From: Loigolactobacillus zhaoyuanensis
Lineage (GTDB): Bacteria; Bacillota; Bacilli; Lactobacillales; Lactobacillaceae
Length of the DNA: 61,970 bases
Assembly (NCBI RefSeq): GCF_003946385.1
Contig: NZ_RHOE01000010.1
Coordinates: 1-61,970 of the forward strand
Direction: 5' to 3'
Made by a program: the position numbers and the translations under genes. The notes under the pieces were generated by a model, which searched no databases, was not told the origin of the DNA, and saw only the letters and a program-made list of their open reading frames with translations. Below, one piece after another: positions 34,678 to 43,894 of this stretch (position 1 is the stretch's first letter; the number at the start of each line of letters is the position of its first letter).

Positions 34678-35490
34678 TTGACACAACTTGAAGGACATGA
34701 TTTATGTATCGGTTATCCGAACCATATGATTATCGAGCATTTAAATATAAAATTTCCCGATCAGCAGATCATTGGCTTGATCGGACCCAATGGCAGTGGT
34801 AAGTCAACACTGCTTAACGTGCTTTCCGGTTTCCGCCAACCAGCAGCCGGTAGCGTGGTTTTAAATGGTCAGCCATTGGTAAAATTTCGGCCAAAATTAC
34901 GCGCACAAAATATTGCCAGCTTACCGCAAAATCCACAAGCACCAGAAGATACACTCGTTCGCGATTTAGTTGGCTACGGTCGGTTTGCCTATCAAAAACC
35001 ATTGCATGGTTTACAAGTTGACGATGAAGCAGCCATCGACCAGGCGCTAATTGATGCTAATTTAGAAGGTTTAGCCACACGCAGTTTAGCTAATCTATCC
35101 GGTGGTCAGCGGCAGCGTGCTTTTATTGCGATGACGTTGGCGCAAAATAGCGACATCCTCTTATTGGATGAGCCTACCACTTATCTTGATCTAACCCACC
35201 AGTTAGAGATTCTAAAGCTGTTACAGCAGCTTAACCAGACCCAACATAAAACAATCATTATTGTTTTGCACGATTTAAATCAAGCAGCCCGGTTTTGTGA
35301 TTTTCTGGTTTGCCTTAAGGAGGGCCAAGTTATGTACCAAGGCCGCCCTGACCAAATTTTTACATCACGTATGTTGGCTAAGGTCTTCCAAATCGATGCG
35401 ACGGTAGCCACGGAACCACGGCTAGGCTGTCCAATGATCACTAGTTACGATACATTTGCGCCGTTGCCAACAGCTGTGGGGGCACAATAA
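34678..35490 (+). CDS. Iron/siderophore ABC transporter ATP-binding protein (FecE family)
   Basis: A 270-residue ABC ATPase with Walker A GPNGSGKSTLLN, signature LSGGQRQRAFIAM, Walker B ILLLDEPTTYLD and switch VLHDLNQAARFCD. These match the siderophore/heme/B12 group. It starts at TTG 34678 behind a strong GGAGGGG. Its stop overlaps the first permease start by one base. It heads a four-gene importer operon. Confidence 0.88.
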   Translation: MTQLEGHDLCIGYPNHMIIEHLNIKFPDQQIIGLIGPNGSGKSTLLNVLSGFRQPAAGSVVLNGQPLVKFRPKLRAQNIASLPQNPQAPEDTLVRDLVGYGRFAYQKPLHGLQVDDEAAIDQALIDANLEGLATRSLANLSGGQRQRAFIAMTLAQNSDILLLDEPTTYLDLTHQLEILKLLQQLNQTQHKTIIIVLHDLNQAARFCDFLVCLKEGQVMYQGRPDQIFTSRMLAKVFQIDATVATEPRLGCPMITSYDTFAPLPTAVGAQ

Positions 35491-36478
35491 TGACGCGCCG
35501 AACACGGCGGATCTATCTTGTTTTAATTCTTTTGTTAGTCGCCGGTTTTGTGGTCGATCTTTGTAGCGGCCCAACTTGGTTTAGTCCGCTGACCCTGATC
35601 CATCCCCAGCCTGGCTTACAAGCGCAAACAATTTTATCCGTTCGTCTACCGCGCGCATTGACCAGCGTCTTAGTTGGCGCTGAATTAGCCGTTGCCGGAC
35701 AACTATTACAAACTATTTCGCGCAATCCGATCGCCGACCCCGCGATCCTTGGGGTAAATAGTGGTGCCAACCTCGCCTTGATCGTTGGTACAGTCCTTGG
35801 TATTCCTTTTACCATCGGCGCACGCTTCGGTCTGGCCTTGATCGGAGCGTTAGTTGCTTTTGGTGTCGTACTTGGTTTATCGCTGACCCGCAATGGTATG
35901 CAGCCGCTGCGCTTGATTCTTGGTGGTAGTATTTTTTCTGGATTTTTAGTTAGTGTCGCTTACGCGGTTAGCTTGCTTACACAAACAACGGCTCAATACC
36001 GTACTTTGTTGGTCGGCGGGTTTTCCGGTATCACCTATAGTTCTGTCTGGTTATTAACGGCAATTCTAGTGATTTTATTGATCGTTATTTTCTGTCTGCG
36101 CGATTCACTAACGTTATTGACCTTAAATGATCAATTAGCGCAAAGTCTGGGTAGCAAACGCACCGGCACGCGAATACTGGCCGCATTGTTAATTGTACTG
36201 GCAGCTGGCGGCTGTGTCGCTGTGTCGCTGTGGCCGGTAATATTGCTTTTGTTGGCCTAGGTATTCCACAATGTATCGCAATTCTCAGCGGTCATCGTTT
36301 CAAGCAAACGGTTAGTCAAGTTCTGCTAGCTGGCGGTGCCTTTTTAAGTTTTGGTGATGCTTTAGCTAAGTCAGCTCGGCCACCATTTGAACTCCCACTA
36401 GGCGCTTTAAGCGCAATTCTCGGCGGCCTGTTCTTATTCGCCTTTCTCTGGCGCAAAGAGGGGGCGTTGACTGCATGA
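35490..36478 (+). pseudogene. FecCD-family permease with a frameshift from an 8-bp tandem duplication
   Basis: The frame from 35490 encodes 256 residues of a FecCD permease, then runs out of frame and stops at 36260. The rest of the family sequence (GNIAFVGLGIPQ onward) continues in another frame to 36478. At 36214-36229 GTGTCGCT occurs twice in tandem; removing one copy restores AVAGNIAFVGL and a normal 326-residue protein. The cause may be a true mutation, a reversible slippage site or a sequencing error. Confidence 0.85.
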
Positions 36479-37476
36479 AACAGCGTTTTCGTTTTTACTG
36501 CACCCTATTCATTCTTTTATTTATCGGCTTAGTTATTTTTCAGCTGACCCATGGGAGTATTCATCTTTCTTGGACTGAAATTGGTCAAGTTCTTAGCGGT
36601 CACGGCAGTGCTCAAGCTGACTTAGTCTTAGTACAATTTCGTTTGCCGCAGATTGCCCTTAGTGTTATTTGTGGCGTCTGTCTGAGCTTAAGTGGTGCCA
36701 TTCTGCAATTAGTCACCGAGAATCCCTTAGCTGATACTAGTATTATGGGGATCAACTCCGGAGCTAGCTTAGGTGCAGTAGTCTTTTTAGCGGTAAGTCA
36801 TCTTAATATTCCGCTAAGCCAAACTTACGGTTTGCCCCTATTTGCTGTTCTAGGTAGCCTGGTCGGCGCCAGTATTGTTTTTATTCAACGCCGCTTGCAG
36901 CAGCCACTACAGCTATTATTATTGGGAATTGCCAGTGGCACTTTACTTAACGGTATTATTTTATTGATCGAACTCCAGCTAGATCAGTTTGATTTTGATA
37001 AATTGATCGTCTGGATCAGTGGTGATTTTTGGAATCAAGATTGGTCTTATATTGCAGTATTAGCCGTTGGCCTACTGATTTTATTGCCGCTGACTTTACG
37101 TGGCTTGTGGGCCAGTGATCTACTCACGCTGGGCCAACAAGCTGCTAGTGGCCTAGGCTTAGGCGTTGCCAGCAAACGGCAAGCGTTACTAGTTCTTGCC
37201 GTTTTACTTGCCGGTTTAGCAGTTGCTGGCGGTGGCGCGATCAGCTTTGTCGGCTTAATGGCCCCACATATCGCCCGCCGCTTAGTCGGCAATCACGGTC
37301 GTTATTATTTACCATTGACTGCCCTAATTGGGGTCAACTTAATTCTTTTTGCAGCGGTGGTGGCGGAAAATATTTTCGCACCAAGCCAGTTGCCGGTGGG
37401 GCTCGTTGTCGCCGTCATCACTATGCCTTATTTCGTCTTTTTATTACTGCACCAAGCTGATCGTGAAACAATTTAA
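36475..37476 (+). CDS. FecCD-family iron/siderophore ABC permease
   Basis: A 333-residue permease with about nine to ten hydrophobic segments. ENPLADTSIMGINSGASLG near residue 85 and GAISFVGLMAPHIARRLVGN near residue 258 are family hallmarks. Its ATG overlaps the preceding stop in an ATGA. It would pair with the first permease; if that one is truly broken, this could in principle form a homodimer, but activity is uncertain. Confidence 0.9.
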   Translation: MKQRFRFYCTLFILLFIGLVIFQLTHGSIHLSWTEIGQVLSGHGSAQADLVLVQFRLPQIALSVICGVCLSLSGAILQLVTENPLADTSIMGINSGASLGAVVFLAVSHLNIPLSQTYGLPLFAVLGSLVGASIVFIQRRLQQPLQLLLLGIASGTLLNGIILLIELQLDQFDFDKLIVWISGDFWNQDWSYIAVLAVGLLILLPLTLRGLWASDLLTLGQQAASGLGLGVASKRQALLVLAVLLAGLAVAGGGAISFVGLMAPHIARRLVGNHGRYYLPLTALIGVNLILFAAVVAENIFAPSQLPVGLVVAVITMPYFVFLLLHQADRETI

Positions 37477-37494
37477 TCTGGGAGGGACTTCATT

Positions 37495-38424
37495 ATGTCA
37501 AAAAAATTTCAGCGCTTTTGTGGCGGCTTATTAGCTGCATTCGCTTTGCTAGTTATATTCTTACCACGGCCAGTTGCAGCGGCCGATACCCATGCATTCA
37601 AAGCTGCTAACGGCACGATCCAGGTACCTAATCATCCTAAACGAGTTGTCGCCGGCCTGTATTTAGGTCAAGTTATGGCGCTAAAGGTTAACGTTGTCGG
37701 CTCAACCAAGCTAGAAATGGCCAATCCTTACTTGGATCAAGCTAAACTCAAACAAATGACTGACGTTGGCACACCAATGAACGCCGAGGCTGTTTTGAAG
37801 TTAAAACCAGACTTGATCATCACTAGTAACGAAAGTGATACCAAGAAGATGGAGAAAATTGCCCCCACCGTCGAAATTCCTTATCAAAAGACGCAGCAAT
37901 TTACCGCTTCAATGAACTACTTTTCTAAGCTGTTGAATCAGCCCAAACAGGCTAAGGCCTTCACAAAATCCTTTAACACCGCCGCTAAAAAGCAGGTCAA
38001 ACGTTTAGAAGCAGCTAAGATCAGCCGTAAGAGTTCCTTCGGGGTTTACGAAATGCAAAGTAGTAAACTTTATGCTTATGGTTCTGGCTTTAGTCGTGGT
38101 GCTCAGGCCATGTTAGCACTGGGTTTCAAGCTTTCTAAGCCGCTACAAAAAGTAGATTCTGGCGCTGGCTTTAAGGAAATCTCCGTTGAATCTTTACCAA
38201 AATACCAAGCGCATTACATGTTCGTCACTACTTCTAGCACCAAGGGCCAGAAAGATCCTGCCTTAGTTGCCATGAAGAAGAACCCAATTTGGCAGTCATT
38301 GGCTGCAGTCAAAGCCAATCGGGTCATCGAACTGCCTTTCAATAAAATGTATTACTACGATCCATTCGCCACACGCGCGCAGTTAAAAATTGTGACTGAC
38401 GCGTTGATCAAAGCAAATAAATAA
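37495..38424 (+). CDS. Iron/siderophore ABC transporter substrate-binding protein without lipobox
   Basis: A 309-residue cluster A-II binding protein (FecB/FhuD type, helical backbone). NHPKRVVAGLYLGQVMALKV opens the mature domain. The N-terminus is a classical signal peptide ending near PVAAADT; the only early Cys (residue 9) sits before the hydrophobic core, so no lipobox is present. GGAGGG precedes the ATG. It is the last gene of the importer operon. Confidence 0.87.
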   Translation: MSKKFQRFCGGLLAAFALLVIFLPRPVAAADTHAFKAANGTIQVPNHPKRVVAGLYLGQVMALKVNVVGSTKLEMANPYLDQAKLKQMTDVGTPMNAEAVLKLKPDLIITSNESDTKKMEKIAPTVEIPYQKTQQFTASMNYFSKLLNQPKQAKAFTKSFNTAAKKQVKRLEAAKISRKSSFGVYEMQSSKLYAYGSGFSRGAQAMLALGFKLSKPLQKVDSGAGFKEISVESLPKYQAHYMFVTTSSTKGQKDPALVAMKKNPIWQSLAAVKANRVIELPFNKMYYYDPFATRAQLKIVTDALIKANK

Positions 38425-38431
38425 TTAATCC

Positions 38432-38479
38432 AAAAACAGCTATACCGTAAATATAATACTTACGGTATAGCTGTTTTTT
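38432..38479 (+). terminator. Terminator after the iron importer operon
   Basis: AAAAACAGCTATACCGTAA pairs with TTACGGTATAGCTGTTTTTT around nine bases. Confidence 0.9.
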
Positions 38480-38506
38480 CGACAATATTCACACTAACTA
38501 AGTAAT

Positions 38507-38669
38507 GCCAAAAGTGGCACTTTTTCTGCCACTTTTGACATCTACACCTGCCATTTTTGGCACTTTTTCTGCCGCTTTTGGCATCCGCACCTGCCATTTT
38601 TGGCACTTTTTCTGCCACTTTTGGCATCCACGCCTGCCATTTTTGGCACTTTTTCTGCCAAAAGTGGCA
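38507..38669. repeat. Tandem array of ~42-bp palindromic repeats
   Basis: CTGCCATTTTTGGCACTTTT recurs at 38549, 38591 and 38634, with period 42-43. The array starts and ends with TGCCAAAAGTGGCA (38507-38520 and 38656-38669). Each unit contains TGCCA..TGGCA-type inverted repeats. It sits between two convergent terminators. A 63-codon frame across it is a by-product of the repeat. The remainder of 38425-38944 has only the terminators listed. Confidence 0.8.
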
Positions 38670-38847
38670 ACGCTACTAATTCCAATAAAAAAATAGGTAA
38701 AAAAATTTAGTGCTATAAAGACTGATATAACAGCATTTATAACATATGCTTATTTTTTTAGAAAAAAATAATGTCCCAAATCGGCTTGCTCAAACGTATA
38801 TATAAGTGAAAGGGAAAATAGTTGTGATTTTGAACTTAAGGTAGCAA

Positions 38848-38887
38848 CAAAAATAAACGACACTGAAATTGATCATCTCAGCACCGT
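38848..38887 (-). terminator. Terminator after leuD
   Basis: On the minus strand ACGGTGCTGA pairs with TCAGTGTCGT (three G-T pairs) and is followed by TTATTTTTG. It lies ~60 bases beyond the leuD stop. Confidence 0.6.
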
Positions 38888-38944
38888 TTCTATTCAGAAT
38901 ATATCTTAAAACTATTTCCACCAAGATATTTAGATGAACTACCT

Positions 38945-39532
38945 TTACCCAAAACTAGGAATCTGTGCTTCGTAATCTTCAATCTCTTGTTCATGGCTCA
39001 TGGTTAGATCAATATCATCGATACCGCTGATAAACTTCTCTTTCCAAGTTGGGTTGATATCAAAGGCAAATTCATGATCGTTGTACTTCACTTTTTGATG
39101 TACCAGGTCAACCGTGATCGTCTCTTCTGGTGTTGCTTTGGCCAAAACATCACGTGCAGCCTGTGGTAATACGATCGGTAGTAAGCCATTTTTGGTACAG
39201 TTCATGTAAAAAATATCACTGTAGCCACCAGCAATGATCACTTTGAAGCCCCAGTCCTTGATCGCCCAGGCTGCATGTTCCCGCGAGGAACCGCAGCCAA
39301 AGTTATTACCAGTCACTAGAATCGTTGCACCCTTTGAACTAGGCTGATTCAAAATAAAATCAGGATTAGGCCGCCCACTACCTTTTAAGTAGCGCCAGTC
39401 ATAAAAAGCATGAATACCGTAACCTGTTTTTAGAATATTTTTCAGGAATTGCTTAGGAATAATTTGATCCGTATCAATATCGTTGCGCATTAAGGCAACA
39501 CTTTTGCCAGTATGAACTGTAATTGGTTCCAT
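38945..39532 (-). CDS. leuD: 3-isopropylmalate dehydratase small subunit
   Basis: A 195-residue swivelling-domain subunit that with LeuC isomerises 2- to 3-isopropylmalate. DIDTDQIIPKQFL near residue 17 and GNNFGCGSSREHAAWA near residue 68 are the family motifs. ATG 39532 is chosen for its AAGGGCGG; the longer frame lacks support. It is separated from leuC by 169 bases of structured sequence, unlike the tight spacing elsewhere in the operon. Confidence 0.94.
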   Translation of the reverse strand: MEPITVHTGKSVALMRNDIDTDQIIPKQFLKNILKTGYGIHAFYDWRYLKGSGRPNPDFILNQPSSKGATILVTGNNFGCGSSREHAAWAIKDWGFKVIIAGGYSDIFYMNCTKNGLLPIVLPQAARDVLAKATPEETITVDLVHQKVKYNDHEFAFDINPTWKEKFISGIDDIDLTMSHEQEIEDYEAQIPSFG

Positions 39533-39701
39533 ATTATTGCCGCCCTTCATTGAGAATCTCTTTGAAATCATTTTTTGCTGAAACGTGCTAAAAAAGGCAG
39601 ATCATTGCGTATAGCTACGCTAGTCGAACGCGCCACTGCGTGTCTCTTTTCGCCTAGCTAGGCTATAGGCCATAATCTTAGCGCCTTTTTTCAGACACTC
39701 T
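39533..39701 (-). other. Structured leuC-leuD intergenic region
   Basis: On the minus strand AAAAAAGGC near 39689 can pair with GCCTTTTTT near 39592, enclosing smaller hairpins (GCCTAGCTAGGC, GCGTA..TACGC). The T-run after the distal arm makes it terminator-like. It may reduce or process the transcript between leuC and leuD. Confidence 0.45.
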
Positions 39702-41075
39702 TTAAATTGCTTCGCTGCGGATGTCGATAAAATGGCCGTGTAATGCAGCAGCCGCAACCATCGCTGGGCTGGCCAAATGGGTCATGGAGCCGGCACCTTG
39801 GCGGCCTTCAAAATTACGATTGGAAGTCGACGCACAATGAACGCCGGCGGGGACTTGATCAGGATTCATGCCTAAGCAAGCCGAGCACCCGGGTTCACGC
39901 CATTCACAGCCAGCATCTTTGAAAATTTTAGCGTAACCGCGGCGTTCCGCTTCATCGCGAATTTCGCGGGACGCTGGCACCACCAACGCCGTAATGTTTG
40001 GTGCGATTTTCCGCCCGCGCATAATGTTGGCAGCAATCTCTAGATCGGATAAGCGGCCATTGGTACACGAACCAATGAAGACAAAGCCTAAATCAATATC
40101 ACGGGCCTGACCAGCTGGTTTTAAGCCTTCGTAGTCATACGCTTTTTGCATATTAATATCCACGGGTTCAGGGAATGGCTGATCGATAGGCACGGACATT
40201 CCCGGGTTGGTGCCCCAAGAAACGTATGGTGCTAACTTAGTGACGTCAAATTCATATTGTTCATCAAAGGCACTTTCATCGTCAGTATAAAATTGCGACC
40301 AGTATTCACTAGCAGCGGCCATGTCTTGCGGCGCATATTCGCGGCCAGCAACATAATCAAAAGTCGTTTGATCAGGCTTAATGATGCCTGATTTAGCGCC
40401 ACCTTCAATTACCATGTTACAAATCGTCATCCGTTCTTCCATGGACATGCGCTCGATCGTATCACCGTAAAATTCAATTGCATAACCGGTACCAAAATCA
40501 ACACCATTCTGGCCGATCAACGCCATGATCAGATCCTTAGCGTAAACACCTTTGGGCAATTTACCAGTCACGTGAATACCCATATTTTTCGGTTTGGCTT
40601 GCCAAATCGTCTGCGTGGCAAATACGTGTTCCACCTCAGAGGTGCCGATGCCAAAGGCAATTGAGCCAAAGGCACCATGAGTTGAGGTGTGGGAATCGCC
40701 ACAAACAACTACTTGGCCTGGTTGGGTCAAACCTAGTTGCGGGCTGATGGCGTGAATAATACCTTGTTGCCGATCACCTAATGCCGCTAAGCGAACGCCA
40801 AACTCTTCACAATTATTTTTCAGAGTATCCATTTGTTTGCGTGAAATCATGTCTTTAACGTTAAAAATATCTTCTGTTGGTACGTTGTGATCCATGGTCG
40901 CAAAAGTCCGTTCTGGGCGGCGCACTTTACGATTATTCTCGCGTAGGCCCTCAAAAGCTTGCGGTGAGGTTACTTCATGGACTAAGTGAAGATCAACGTA
41001 GATCAATTGTGGCTGGCCCGCTTCACCAGTAATTACATGTTTATTCCAAATTTTATCAAACATTGTTTGTGCCAT
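39702..41075 (-). CDS. leuC: 3-isopropylmalate dehydratase large subunit
   Basis: A 457-residue aconitase-family subunit. The 4Fe-4S cysteines are in IGSCTNGR and [11 protein letters not shown], and [12 protein letters not shown] is the substrate motif. Length is slightly below the common ~465. Its start overlaps the leuB stop, consistent with translational coupling. Confidence 0.95.
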   Translation of the reverse strand: MAQTMFDKIWNKHVITGEAGQPQLIYVDLHLVHEVTSPQAFEGLRENNRKVRRPERTFATMDHNVPTEDIFNVKDMISRKQMDTLKNNCEEFGVRLAALGDRQQGIIHAISPQLGLTQPGQVVVCGDSHTSTHGAFGSIAFGIGTSEVEHVFATQTIWQAKPKNMGIHVTGKLPKGVYAKDLIMALIGQNGVDFGTGYAIEFYGDTIERMSMEERMTICNMVIEGGAKSGIIKPDQTTFDYVAGREYAPQDMAAASEYWSQFYTDDESAFDEQYEFDVTKLAPYVSWGTNPGMSVPIDQPFPEPVDINMQKAYDYEGLKPAGQARDIDLGFVFIGSCTNGRLSDLEIAANIMRGRKIAPNITALVVPASREIRDEAERRGYAKIFKDAGCEWREPGCSACLGMNPDQVPAGVHCASTSNRNFEGRQGAGSMTHLASPAMVAAAALHGHFIDIRSEAI

Positions 41076-42136
41076 TAGCTCATCGCTTCTTTCGTTTTGA
41101 TCTGCTCAATAATTGCGCTTGTCATTGATTCAGTAGTCGCGGTGCCGCCAAGGTCTGGCGTCATGATGCCAGCGGCTAAAGTGGCGGCTACAGCATGAGC
41201 TATTTTGTCAGCGGTCGCTTGCGCCTGAAAACTGTTGCGTAACATCAATATCACTGAATTGATCATTGATAAAGGATCCGCCTTGCCGGTACCAGCAATA
41301 TCCGGCGCGGAACCATGAATTGGTTCGTATAAGCTAGGCCCGCTGATACCGCGGCTTTCCGATGGGATCGTGCCCAATGAGCCGGTGATGGTAGCCGCTT
41401 CGTCACTAAGAATATCGCCAAATAAGTTCTCGGTGATGATCACGTCAAAATGGGTCGGCTGCTGAATAATTTTCATTGCGGCGGCGTCAACGTATTCGTA
41501 ATCCACGGTGACCGTCGGATAGTCTGACGCTACCTGGGCAGCGATTTGGCGCCACAATTTACTGGTGGCTAGCACGTTGGCTTTATCGACTACGGTCACA
41601 TGATTGCGCCGCGTCTGCGCTAATTCAAAGCCAGCGCGGAGAATGCGCTCAATTTCACTGGCTTGATAGACCATGGTGTCGATGGCGTGATCCGCCGCTA
41701 ATTCGCGCGGTTCACCGAAGTAGATGCCGCTGGTTAGCTCGCGGACGATCACAAAATCGGTACCACTAACGATGTTATCCTTTAGCGGTGAACGAGGGAC
41801 CAACGCCGGCAATACCTGGGTGGGCCGAATGTTAGCGAACAGACCCAGCGCTTTGCGGATCGCCAGTAAACCAGCTTCAGGCCGCTGCGTGGCGTGATCC
41901 CATTTAGGGCCGCCGATCGCCGCTAGTAAAATCGCATCAGCAGCCTGTGCACCCTTTAATGTCGTTGCCGGCAATGGTTCACCGGTTGCGTCGATTGCAG
42001 CGCCGCCGAAAGGATATGCTTTAAGCTGATAGTCAAAATTAGTTGCAGCAGCAGCGGCTTTTAGTACCGCCAACCCTGCTTGCATGATCTCTGGTCCAAT
42101 ATAGTCGCCAGGTAATACTGCGATCGTTGCGCTCAT
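41075..42136 (-). CDS. leuB: 3-isopropylmalate dehydrogenase
   Basis: A 353-residue NAD-dependent oxidative decarboxylase giving 2-ketoisocaproate. GDYIGPEIM is the N-terminal motif, and the conserved signature is [36 protein letters not shown] binds NAD. Start overlaps the leuA stop by 4 bases (ATGA). Confidence 0.95.
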   Translation of the reverse strand: MSATIAVLPGDYIGPEIMQAGLAVLKAAAAATNFDYQLKAYPFGGAAIDATGEPLPATTLKGAQAADAILLAAIGGPKWDHATQRPEAGLLAIRKALGLFANIRPTQVLPALVPRSPLKDNIVSGTDFVIVRELTSGIYFGEPRELAADHAIDTMVYQASEIERILRAGFELAQTRRNHVTVVDKANVLATSKLWRQIAAQVASDYPTVTVDYEYVDAAAMKIIQQPTHFDVIITENLFGDILSDEAATITGSLGTIPSESRGISGPSLYEPIHGSAPDIAGTGKADPLSMINSVILMLRNSFQAQATADKIAHAVAATLAAGIMTPDLGGTATTESMTSAIIEQIKTKEAMS

Positions 42137-43299
42137 GCCGAGATCACGTCCTTTTTATAGTCTTGCATCATGGTGTGTAATTCAGCGTCGGAAACTAATT
42201 TAGTTTGATCAGCGATATTTTTGAAGCGTGGGAAAATTCGGCGCATGTCGCCGCGGTCAACGTCATAGCCGATATGATTTAATTTATCCATTACCGCGTG
42301 GCTGCCAGATAATTTACCTAATGGCAGTGCGGTGGCTGGCATGCCCACGGTCGCGGGTGTTAAAATTTCGTAAGTTTGCGGATTCTTTAGGAAACCATCT
42401 TGATGAATACCCGATTCAATTGAGAAACAATTGACCCCAGTCACTGGTTGATTATTGGCCACGGTCATATCAGAGTACCGGCTGACCATTTCACTGGTCT
42501 CCTTGGTGTATTCTAGGTTAATGTTATCTTCGCATTGGTAATAATCGCGGCGGACGTAGAAGTTAGCTGCAATTTGTTCTAATGCGACGTTACCTGCATG
42601 TTCGCCGATACCATTGATCGTTCCTTCTACCCGTGTCGCCCCATTTTCAATTGCCGCCAACGTATTGGCGGTGGCCATGCCTAGATCGTTATGGCAATGG
42701 GAAGAAAATGTAATATCATCAAAGTTAGCGATCTGCTGCTGTAAGTATTGGAATAAGTGGGCAAATTCTTTGGGATTGGTATAACCCACCGTATCGGGAA
42801 TGTTGATCACCGTCGCCCCCGCATCGATTGCCGTCTGCACAGCCTCAGCCAGGAAATCTAATTCAGTTCGTGTCGCATCTTCCGGCGAAAATTGAACAAT
42901 ATCGAAAAAGCGCTTGGCGTAAGCGACATGATCATGAATACTCTGAATAACTTCTTCTTTGGTCATATGTAGCTTATCTTCACGATGGATCGGGCTAGTA
43001 GCGATGAAAACGTGAATCTGCTTGATCTGCGCGTTTTGGGTTGCTTGCACGCAAGAATCGATATCCGCATTTTTACAACGCGCTAAGCCAGTGATCATCG
43101 TATGGGTAACCGCTTCGGAAACCGCCTTACATGCAGCAAAATCTTCTGGTGAGGCAATTGGAAAGCCAGCTTCGATCACATCAACGCCCCATTTTTCTAA
43201 TTGTTTTGCAATCTCAACCTTTTGTTTAATGCTGTAGTTAACCCCAATCGTCTGTTCACCATCACGTAACGTTGTATCGAAGAATTGAATTTTTTTCAT
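42133..43299 (-). CDS. leuA: 2-isopropylmalate synthase, short form lacking the regulatory domain
   Basis: A 388-residue enzyme condensing acetyl-CoA with 2-ketoisovalerate. [12 protein letters not shown] near residue 8 and [16 protein letters not shown] near residue 200 are the metal and catalytic motifs, and [11 protein letters not shown]-like sequence follows. The ~120-residue C-terminal leucine-binding domain of the usual ~510-residue LeuA is absent. ATG 43299 is chosen behind GAGGAG. Leucine feedback on the enzyme is therefore doubtful; control may rest on the attenuator. Confidence 0.92.
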   Translation of the reverse strand: MKKIQFFDTTLRDGEQTIGVNYSIKQKVEIAKQLEKWGVDVIEAGFPIASPEDFAACKAVSEAVTHTMITGLARCKNADIDSCVQATQNAQIKQIHVFIATSPIHREDKLHMTKEEVIQSIHDHVAYAKRFFDIVQFSPEDATRTELDFLAEAVQTAIDAGATVINIPDTVGYTNPKEFAHLFQYLQQQIANFDDITFSSHCHNDLGMATANTLAAIENGATRVEGTINGIGEHAGNVALEQIAANFYVRRDYYQCEDNINLEYTKETSEMVSRYSDMTVANNQPVTGVNCFSIESGIHQDGFLKNPQTYEILTPATVGMPATALPLGKLSGSHAVMDKLNHIGYDVDRGDMRRIFPRFKNIADQTKLVSDAELHTMMQDYKKDVISA

Positions 43300-43392
43300 T
43301 TTGAACACGCTCCTCATTAGATTTCGTCTTATATCAGCAGGTTAAACATGCTCCGTAAGATCGATTTTTCTACCTTATTTCACACTATCAGC

Positions 43393-43508
43393 AAAAAAAT
43401 AGCACCCTATCTCGGTTAAGAAATAGGGTGCTAAGCTGAATTACTGCCTTGCGTTGAGCCCTACTTCCCAAAAGCGAATAGGACTCAACACAATGTGTAG
43501 AGTCCTGG
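43393..43508 (-). promoter_or_regulatory. Leucine attenuator of the leuABCD operon
   Basis: Five minus-strand segments: A AGGACTC (43506-43500), B TTGAGTCCTA (43488-43479), C GAAGTAGGGCTCAA (43467-43454), D AGCACCCTATTTC (43432-43420), E ATAGGGTGCT (43410-43401) with a T-run. A:B, B:C, C:D and D:E can each pair. D:E is the terminator. A ribosome stalled early in the Leu codons leaves A free (A:B, C:D, read-through); one at the stop masks A (B:C, D:E, termination). Confidence 0.8.
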
Positions 43509-43568
43509 CTAGAGGAGGAGGGCAAAGAATAGGGAGTTGTTCGATTGACTATTAATTTGTTTTATCAT
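43509..43568 (-). CDS. leuL: Leucine-rich leader peptide of the leu operon
   Basis: A 19-codon frame MIKQINSQSNNSLFFALLL followed by TAG. It ends in three consecutive CTC codons and has a CTA six codons from the end. AAAGGGAGCTGATCG provides a good ribosome binding site. It directly precedes the attenuator segments, the classical arrangement for ribosome-mediated leucine sensing. Confidence 0.85.
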   Translation of the reverse strand: MIKQINSQSNNSLFFALLL

Positions 43569-43615
43569 AACGATCAGCTCCCTTTCTTAATTGATTTGCT
43601 TGATTTGATGTTCTC

Positions 43616-43644
43616 ATCCTAACAATTTATTTTTTCATTGTCAA
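43616..43644 (-). promoter_or_regulatory. Promoter of the leu operon
   Basis: On the minus strand TTGACA (43644-43639) and TAGGAT (43621-43616) are 17 bases apart. Upstream there are repeated AAATGAAAA blocks that might be regulator contacts. The rest of 43645-43894 is AT-rich and holds the divergent thrC upstream region. Confidence 0.7.
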
Positions 43645-43894
43645 CACTAGTTTTCATTTATTTTTCATTTAACGCTCATCTATTACTCATGTTACAGCAA
43701 ATGTTTCAAAACAATAAAACTTTATTGCTGAAACGAAAAACGAAGCGGCAATATGGTATGATTTGGATAGTCACTTCTATAAACAATGGCTGATCCTGAT
43801 GATTGCCTACTTTGTCAGCAACTCAATAAAAAAAATCGCGCGCGAAAATATAAAATAGCGCTTAATTTTAAACACACGAGGAGAATCATTTAAT

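Noticed and set aside
38505-38696. A 63-codon frame over the palindromic tandem array
   Set aside because: Its low-complexity translation is explained by the 42-bp repeat; there is no Shine-Dalgarno.
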